Source: Clostridiaceae bacterium AM27-36LB (lineage in GTDB: Bacteria; Bacillota; Clostridia; Lachnospirales; Lachnospiraceae). From it: a DNA stretch of 64,000 nucleotides. Each line of letters begins with the position of its first letter. Within the stretch, counting starts at the first letter, position 1. The position numbers and the translations under genes were made by a program. The notes under the pieces were generated by a model. It was not told the origin of the DNA and did not search any database. It saw nothing but the letters and a program-made list of their open reading frames with translations. The DNA is taken from contig QUJQ01000004.1 of the NCBI GenBank assembly GCA_003480725.1, positions 124,001 through 188,000 on the forward strand. Direction: 5' to 3'. This document shows positions 59,567-64,000 of this stretch, piece after piece.

Positions 59567-59651
59567 GCAGTTGTAACAAATAAAAGACCTACTTAACGGA
59601 CACATTTTCATATGCCTGCTAAGCTGATCAGTTTTTTGGAGGAATAGATAA

Positions 59652-60245
59652 ATGGATACTTTAAAAGCTGAAAAGAGAAGCATGGAAACAAAAGCAAAAA
59701 GACTGAGAAGAGAAGGATATGTAACCGGTAATGTCTTCGGACATGACATCGAAGGTTCCATTCCTGTTAAGATCACAAAGGCCGAAGCTGATCGTCTTCT
59801 GAAGAAGAAAAAGAAAGGCAGTCAGATTATGCTGGATCTGGAAGGACAGCAATACGATGTACTGATCAAGGAGATCGACTTTGATACTCTGAAGGGTCAG
59901 GCAATCGAGATGGATTTCCAGGCACTGGTCAAAGGTGAAAAAGTTCACTCTGTTGCAGAGGTCGTACTTGTAAACCATGAGAAAGTCCAGTCCGGTGTAG
60001 TTGAACAGAAGCTGGAAGAGATCGCATATAAAGCACTGCCGGAAGCTCTGGTTGAAACCGTTGAAGTTGACTTAAGCGGACTCAAAGCCGGTGATGTTGT
60101 TAAGGTTAAAGATCTTGCAATCGCTGCTGATAAAGATGTGGTACTTGTTACCGATCCGGAAGCAGTCGTTGTAACTGTAACCGTTCCGCATAACGCTCCG
60201 ATCCCGGAGACCGATGCAGAGGAAGCTGAAGAGGCTGAAAAATAA
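59652..60245 (+). CDS. rplY: 50S ribosomal protein L25/general stress protein Ctc
   Basis: 5S rRNA-binding protein of 197 residues. The N-terminal L25 domain (about 1-93, starting LKAEKRSMETKAKRLRREGYVTGNVFG) is followed by the TL5-type C-terminal domain (about 95-185, with SVAEVVLVNHEKVQSGVVEQKLEEI). An acidic Glu/Ala-rich tail ends it. TTTTGGAGGAATAGATAA precedes ATG. Long L25/Ctc forms respond to stress in Bacillus. Single gene with terminator. Confidence 0.93.
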   Translation: MDTLKAEKRSMETKAKRLRREGYVTGNVFGHDIEGSIPVKITKAEADRLLKKKKKGSQIMLDLEGQQYDVLIKEIDFDTLKGQAIEMDFQALVKGEKVHSVAEVVLVNHEKVQSGVVEQKLEEIAYKALPEALVETVEVDLSGLKAGDVVKVKDLAIAADKDVVLVTDPEAVVVTVTVPHNAPIPETDAEEAEEAEK

Positions 60246-60263
60246 ATATGGTCTGAAGTTGAA

Positions 60264-60296
60264 GAGGCTGTCGCGATTGCGACAGCCTCTTTTGGG
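60264..60296 (+). terminator. L25 terminator
   Basis: GAGGCTGTCGC and GCGACAGCCTC arms with a short GATT loop, followed by TTTT. Confidence 0.85.
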
Positions 60297-60341
60297 TTGG
60301 TATTAAATATAGTATTGGGCTAATATTGTAAATATTTTAGC

Positions 60342-60776
60342 TTATCTGCATATCCATTTTTTATAAATTTTTCTATATGTTCCTGAAAGACTGATCCCTA
60401 CAGCAATTCCAAGTGCATACTTCAATGTCAGAACTCCCTGCGCAATTGCTTCATGCATATTTTCCTGTACAATCGCACTCATGGTGTAGTACAATCCTCC
60501 ACCTGGAATTAATGGAAATACAAGAAGTGTTATATAAATGCCAGGCATGCTCTTTCGTTTTTTTGACATAAATTCTGCATATATTTCTATAAATACAGAG
60601 GCTGCTACGCAGGAAATAAACATATAACCAGTCTCATATAACAGCAATCTGTAAATAATCCAGACAATTTCACTGCCCACACATATATCCAAAATTAATT
60701 TTTTTTGCAATCTAAATACAAAAGAAAAACCTAAAACACCAAAGAAAATTCCTGTCAATTCCTGTGCCATCTTCAT
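60342..60776 (-). CDS. ThrE-type exporter subunit, small (ThrE_2-like)
   Basis: 144-residue membrane protein with about five helices, matching the second half of threonine/serine exporters (LVFPLIPGGGLYYTMSAIV is the family hallmark, near residue 82). The start ATG 60776 overlaps the preceding ThrE-type stop (ATGA), so the two halves are coupled and together equal one full exporter. Earlier in-frame ATGs lie inside that gene. Last gene of the sgc-like operon. Confidence 0.87.
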   Translation of the reverse strand: MKMAQELTGIFFGVLGFSFVFRLQKKLILDICVGSEIVWIIYRLLLYETGYMFISCVAASVFIEIYAEFMSKKRKSMPGIYITLLVFPLIPGGGLYYTMSAIVQENMHEAIAQGVLTLKYALGIAVGISLSGTYRKIYKKWICR

Positions 60777-61552
60777 ATGCCAGTCAACCATATGGCAGCC
60801 ATAAACCCACAAGCCAGGGCGCCAGCCCACCAAATACTTTCTATCAATCTTAGCAGACCTGAAATTGTATCTCCCACAATCATATCTCGCATAGCACTGG
60901 TGACTGTCAATCCCGGAATCAATAACATGATATCACCTATCATGATTTTATCTGCCGCAAAACCAGGAATTTCTTGTGTAATCAGGCAAATCCCGATTCC
61001 ACTTAAAAAGGAAATCGTCAGGTTAAAAACAACCTGATTCAAACACCAGACAGACAACTTTTTCTGAAAGAAACATATAAATATACCAAAAGCAGCAGAA
61101 ACAATCGCATCTTTTATGTTTCCACCAAAAAACACAGTAAAACCAGCTGCACCCAACATACTTCCCGGATATTCAAAAGGATTTTCTTTCACCTTATCCA
61201 ATTCTGCCAGTTCTGACCAGAGCTGTTCCATTGACAGATTTCCTTCGCAGACTTGTTTAATCAGTCTTCCTATTCGCTCTCGCGATTCCAAATTATTTCC
61301 TGTATGTCTGTTTATTCTCCGCGCATGAGTTACCAGCTGGCCATCGGCCAGCTCCAGTGTCACAGAAATAGAAGAGGTGATCACAAATACATTAGTATGC
61401 AAAATTCCGTATGCATGGCCAAGCCGCTGCAGCATATCCTCTATCCGGCTCACCTCAGCGCCCGCAACCAGCATACGTTCTCCCACATCCAACATCAGAC
61501 AAGGCAATAGCTTTACCGTTTTATCGGACGTCTCACATTCCATTTTTACCAT
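60773..61552 (-). CDS. ThrE-type exporter subunit, large (DUF1212)
   Basis: 259 residues. A cytoplasmic N-terminal domain of about 120 residues (CLMLDVGERMLVAGAEVSRIEDML near 19, then RINRHTGNNLESRERI) precedes about five membrane helices, with LLIPGLTVTSAMRDMIVGDTISGLLRL near 220, as in two-part threonine/serine exporters. No good RBS; it begins four bases after the epimerase-like stop, so coupling is likely. Relatives export threonine, serine or small peptides; here the partner sugar genes suggest some other small metabolite may be involved. Confidence 0.85.
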   Translation of the reverse strand: MVKMECETSDKTVKLLPCLMLDVGERMLVAGAEVSRIEDMLQRLGHAYGILHTNVFVITSSISVTLELADGQLVTHARRINRHTGNNLESRERIGRLIKQVCEGNLSMEQLWSELAELDKVKENPFEYPGSMLGAAGFTVFFGGNIKDAIVSAAFGIFICFFQKKLSVWCLNQVVFNLTISFLSGIGICLITQEIPGFAADKIMIGDIMLLIPGLTVTSAMRDMIVGDTISGLLRLIESIWWAGALACGFMAAIWLTGI

Positions 61553-61556
61553 TTAT

Positions 61557-62198
61557 CTAATTGAGTGTTATTCCATTGTATTGACGCAATGCAAGTTCCT
61601 TGTCTCTGTAAATCGCTCCGCCCATGACTGCTGCGTAAATATTTCTATCTTCCAGTTCTTTCCATATTTCGTAGGTTACATTTCCATCCAGCCACACCGG
61701 AACCCCATAGGTATCCGCGATTTCTTCCGCTGTCTTTTCCATGGAATATTGAAATCTGCGCTCTGGGTCTCCGACCCGGTTTGTAACCACGACTACCTGT
61801 CCGGAAAGCTTTAGCAACTTTTTCAACGTTTCCGGATCCCGATCCAGATCCAGATTGGAAATGGAGATACCTGTCGGAATGCCCTCCGCCAGATACGCTT
61901 CCAGCACCTCACAGGGATGTTCCAGATGATTTAAGGCCAGAAAGACAATATCTGCCTTACATTTTTTCACCCGTTCCAGATACTTTAACGGCTCCAGCAC
62001 GCTCAGATGAAGCGACCGATACGCGTCCTTCCATCTTTCGCAGACTTCCTGGCATACCTTCATTCCCATTGTAATATTGGGAACAATGGTGCCGTCTTCA
62101 ATATCAATATGAATCTGCCCGAAATGGTGGGCCGCAAAAACCGTTTCTTCTTCCAGATGTAACAAGTCCGAGGATGCAATCGAAGGACTAATCAGCAC
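61557..62198 (-). CDS. Ribulose-phosphate 3-epimerase-like protein (SgcE-type)
   Basis: 213-residue TIM barrel with Ser8 in SPSIASSD, His30 and Asp32 in IHIDIEDGTIVPNITMG, the His in LHLSVLEP near 65 and Asp in VWLDGNV near 172. The phosphate-sugar site loop differs from housekeeping Rpe and from the epimerase at 29317. GTG start at 62198 shares its G with the stop of the BtpA-type gene and follows AGAGGTGA. Neighbours suggest the SgcE branch of the sgc cluster. Substrate unknown. Confidence 0.82.
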   Translation of the reverse strand: MLISPSIASSDLLHLEEETVFAAHHFGQIHIDIEDGTIVPNITMGMKVCQEVCERWKDAYRSLHLSVLEPLKYLERVKKCKADIVFLALNHLEHPCEVLEAYLAEGIPTGISISNLDLDRDPETLKKLLKLSGQVVVVTNRVGDPERRFQYSMEKTAEEIADTYGVPVWLDGNVTYEIWKELEDRNIYAAVMGGAIYRDKELALRQYNGITLN

Positions 62199-63004
62199 TA
62201 TTTATCACCTCTCGCTGCCTTTGCGCGCTCCATCAGTGCCTTTACACGCTCCGGATCTACCGCGTTAAAGAACTTTCCATCGTATTTTACGCTGGTTGCC
62301 ACAATTGCTCCGTCTGCCACAGAGAGAATCTCTTCTACAGTCTCTGCCTTTACGCCGTTGGAAGCAAATACCGGTGTGTCCGTCACCTCTTTGATGGTAC
62401 TTACCTGCTCTACATCAATAGAAGAGCCCGGCGTAGTACTATATACCAGCATGGTATCCGGATTCAGGTTAAAGGCCAGTGTCTTGGCAACCTCTTTAAG
62501 CGGACGCTCTGCCAGCTGTCTGGTTCCCTCCGGAATAACTGCTGTCATTGTTTTGCAGTTCATCAGGCCAAGCTCCGCGCGATGACGCTCAATCGCCCCC
62601 GGATCCAGATTGCTGATTCCATAAACTCCTGCATGTGCTCCATGCAAAATTTCACGGATAAAATCTGCCTCCACTGCTGCGGCAAGATCAAAGCCCTTCA
62701 TAGCATCAGAAGCTACGCAGACACCCATTGGTACTTTGATTTCTGACTTCAATTCCCCAATAATACGAGCCATGCATGCAATTGTTACCGGCTTTACATC
62801 TGATGTATAGGGAATGCTGAACTCATTGCAGAACAGAATTCCGTCAATTCCGCCCTCCTGATATGCCTTCAGATCCGCGCGGGCTGCTTCCAGGACTCCC
62901 TGGACACCTGTAGCAGCATCAAACTTCGGATCTGTCGGGAGTGCATGCATATGTAACACACCAATGATCGGTTTATCTGTTCCAAAAACATCTTTCATCC
63001 ACAT
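62198..63004 (-). CDS. BtpA/SgcQ-family TIM-barrel protein
   Basis: 268 residues. IIGVLHMHALPTDPKFD near residue 13 and GGIDGILFCNEFSIPY near 52, then VPMGVCVASDAMKG near 97, FIREILHGAHAGVYG near 120 and VFASNGVKAETVEEILSVADGAIVATSVK near 207 are hallmarks of this family. The name derives from a photosystem I biogenesis factor, but gut-bacterial members sit in PTS sugar loci (SgcQ) and resemble sugar-phosphate barrels. It lies three bases after EIIA. Reaction unknown. Confidence 0.85.
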   Translation of the reverse strand: MWMKDVFGTDKPIIGVLHMHALPTDPKFDAATGVQGVLEAARADLKAYQEGGIDGILFCNEFSIPYTSDVKPVTIACMARIIGELKSEIKVPMGVCVASDAMKGFDLAAAVEADFIREILHGAHAGVYGISNLDPGAIERHRAELGLMNCKTMTAVIPEGTRQLAERPLKEVAKTLAFNLNPDTMLVYSTTPGSSIDVEQVSTIKEVTDTPVFASNGVKAETVEEILSVADGAIVATSVKYDGKFFNAVDPERVKALMERAKAARGDK

Positions 63005-63006
63005 AG

Positions 63007-63462
63007 TTAATCTTCTCCTTTAGCTGTCAAAAATTTATTTTTTAAAAGTTTTTCCAAATCCTCCTTAGATGCCGCATCCATTTCTTTCAGCGCACTGTCA
63101 TCTTTCAGATAGCGAATCACTCTTGCTATAATTTCAACATGCTCACTGTCATCCAGTAAGGCCAAATTTAATACGTATTTTACTTCTACCTGCTCATCCG
63201 GATCATCCATACGCTGAAACATGACCGGATGCCGCAAACGCAGCGCGCAGATAGCCTGCTTTATTACATGATCCTTTGTCGTATGCGGAATTGCCACCGG
63301 ACAGTTTTCTGTCAGTCCTGTCGGGTATTCTTCTTCACGCTTTTTACAGCACTCATAAAAATCATCCTTTACACAGCCTTCCTGCTGCAGTCTGTCTGCT
63401 GTTAAACGCAGGGCCTCCTGCCAGTTTTCAGCCTCTCCCTCTATTACAAATAACTCACTCAT
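63007..63462 (-). CDS. PTS EIIA component, fructose/galactitol type (SgcA-like)
   Basis: Phosphotransferase subunit of 151 residues. Active His in PVAIPHTTKDHV near residue 60 within a typical EIIA-2 fold (GCVKDDFYECCKKREEEYPTGL before it, VLNLALLDDSEHVEIIARVI after). It would pass phosphate from HPr to EIIB during uptake of a sugar alcohol or ketose. EIIB is not visible in the window; the partial membrane-protein end at 63954 may be EIIC. Overlaps the preceding gene by eight bases. Confidence 0.85.
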   Translation of the reverse strand: MSELFVIEGEAENWQEALRLTADRLQQEGCVKDDFYECCKKREEEYPTGLTENCPVAIPHTTKDHVIKQAICALRLRHPVMFQRMDDPDEQVEVKYVLNLALLDDSEHVEIIARVIRYLKDDSALKEMDAASKEDLEKLLKNKFLTAKGED

Positions 63463-63928
63463 TTGCTGTGATCCCTTTCTGTTCCAAACTTTCTTCTTTC
63501 ACCTTTGTCGTCTGGATCATTCTGATCTTTTTTCTTTTTATCTGCTGCAGAAGCTCCGCTTTATCTTCTTCTGAAAAGATATTCGGTATCTGAGCCACAC
63601 ATCGTTTCACTCCTTTATAATAAAACTTAATCGCTGTCTCCGGGCTCCATTCCACCCGTTCCAGTTTTTGAAACAAAATGTGTTTTTCATTGAGAAGGCC
63701 ATCATGAAATTCTATCTCCTGCCCTGTGACAATCAGTCTGCAAAAACGGGAACGAAAAAGATTACACACAGCAAGTCCCGCCACAAAAACATATATCAGG
63801 ATATCATACAGCGGATTCGCGTAATGCCAGGGTTTTACCACCAGAACCGCGGCAAACACCAGCACATAGAAAATACCCACCGCCTTATATGTGCGCTTTT
63901 TCTTTTCGCTCATCTGATAAATTTTCAT
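63455..63928 (-). CDS. Membrane protein with PH-like domain, unknown function
   Basis: 157 residues: basic cytoplasmic N-terminus, two membrane helices (AVGIFYVLVFAAVLVV about 16-31 and DILIYVFVAGLAVCNLF about 43-59), then a beta-rich domain (RLIVTGQEIEFHDGLL, KLERVEWSPETAIKFYY) like bacterial PH domains, and a helical tail. RBS GGAGAAGGTCAG. It overlaps the EIIA gene, so it belongs to the operon. Its role in a PTS locus is unclear. Confidence 0.65.
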   Translation of the reverse strand: MKIYQMSEKKKRTYKAVGIFYVLVFAAVLVVKPWHYANPLYDILIYVFVAGLAVCNLFRSRFCRLIVTGQEIEFHDGLLNEKHILFQKLERVEWSPETAIKFYYKGVKRCVAQIPNIFSEEDKAELLQQIKRKKIRMIQTTKVKEESLEQKGITANE

Positions 63929-63953
63929 CTGACCTTCTCCTTTTTTTACGTTA

Positions 63954-64000
63954 TTACCAAACTTTCAGGAACTTTCCAAGTATTCCTACCAGCACGCAGT
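63954..64000 (-). CDS. 3' end of a gene cut by the window edge (perhaps PTS EIIC)
   Basis: Fourteen codons reading CVLVGILGKFLKVW before a TAA stop on the minus strand. The hydrophobic end is compatible with a membrane protein. EIIC is a guess from the neighbouring EIIA. Confidence 0.3.
   Translation of the reverse strand, partial: CVLVGILGKFLKVW

Noticed and set aside
1..64000. CRISPR arrays, tRNA/rRNA genes, prophage or anti-phage islands
   Set aside because: No spaced direct repeats, no tRNA-like cloverleaf or rRNA sequence, no phage structural or restriction genes were recognised on reading both strands.

Overview
The window looks like the chromosome of a gut-type anaerobic Firmicute of the Lachnospiraceae (Blautia-like). 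The reasons are moderate GC, strong purine-rich ribosome binding sites, spoVG, a glgC-glgD pair, dnaD with a DnaC/DnaI-type loader, an S-box riboswitch before metK, a flavodiiron protein carrying its own flavin reductase and rubredoxin, and many ribose-type ABC systems with acidic-linker lipoproteins. The genus is inference. I see no rRNA, tRNA, CRISPR array, prophage or complete insertion sequence.

Layout. 1-3205 (minus): a NitT/TauT-type ABC importer (lipoprotein, two different permeases, ATPase cut by the edge), divergent from a LacI regulator at 3464 with a good LacI-type operator between them. 4500-4804: a possible IS remnant and a second, beheaded LacI tail. 4951-7858 (minus): glgC-glgD and spoVG. 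8146-16070 (plus): murC, a cluster of DnaA boxes, dnaD and a helicase loader, a long-form PRPP synthetase, an ATP-grasp/esterase pair and a cyclophilin lipoprotein. 16159-18806 (minus): a decaying module with a sedoheptulokinase-like FGGY kinase, a twice-frameshifted LacI gene and the first 70 codons of a ketose 3-epimerase.

19117-32362 (minus) is the most interesting region. It is a sugar-catabolic locus made of a PfkB kinase and ROK repressor and, behind a near-consensus promoter, an eleven- or twelve-gene operon: allulose-6-P/ribulose-P-type epimerase, 6-phospho-3-hexuloisomerase-like SIS protein, DUF4432 mutarotase-like protein, D-lyxose-type isomerase, ribose-type ABC transporter, ROK kinase, class II aldolase, VOC protein, PfkB kinase and a P-loop kinase. 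The parts suggest an unusual hexose or pentose entering glycolysis through epimerisation, isomerisation, double phosphorylation and aldol cleavage. The exact set does not match a route I know and the substrate is unknown.

32461-35873 (minus): a HAD nucleotidase-like protein and two U32-type proteins with a small partner. 35904-40936 (minus): a BMP/nucleoside-type ABC importer. 41092-44680 (minus): ribokinase, an HD hydrolase and a CHASE hybrid histidine kinase. 44777-46940 (minus): fructose-bisphosphate aldolase and an FKBP/trigger-factor-like lipoprotein. 47096-49372: a small membrane-anchored protein and a two-component system. 49537-52262 (plus): SAM riboswitch, metK and a dicarboxylate/amino-acid symporter. 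52329-56490 (minus): a truncated cytidylate-kinase-like gene, murA, a DUF3877-like protein and aspartate ammonia-lyase. 56645-60245 (plus): LysR regulator, flavodiiron protein and ribosomal protein L25/Ctc. 60342-64000 (minus): a cluster like the uncharacterised sgc genes of E. coli (PTS EIIA, BtpA/SgcQ, SgcE-type epimerase) joined to a split ThrE-type exporter.

All functions come from reading translated sequence. No database search was run, so family names rest on recognised motifs and substrates are inference unless stated.
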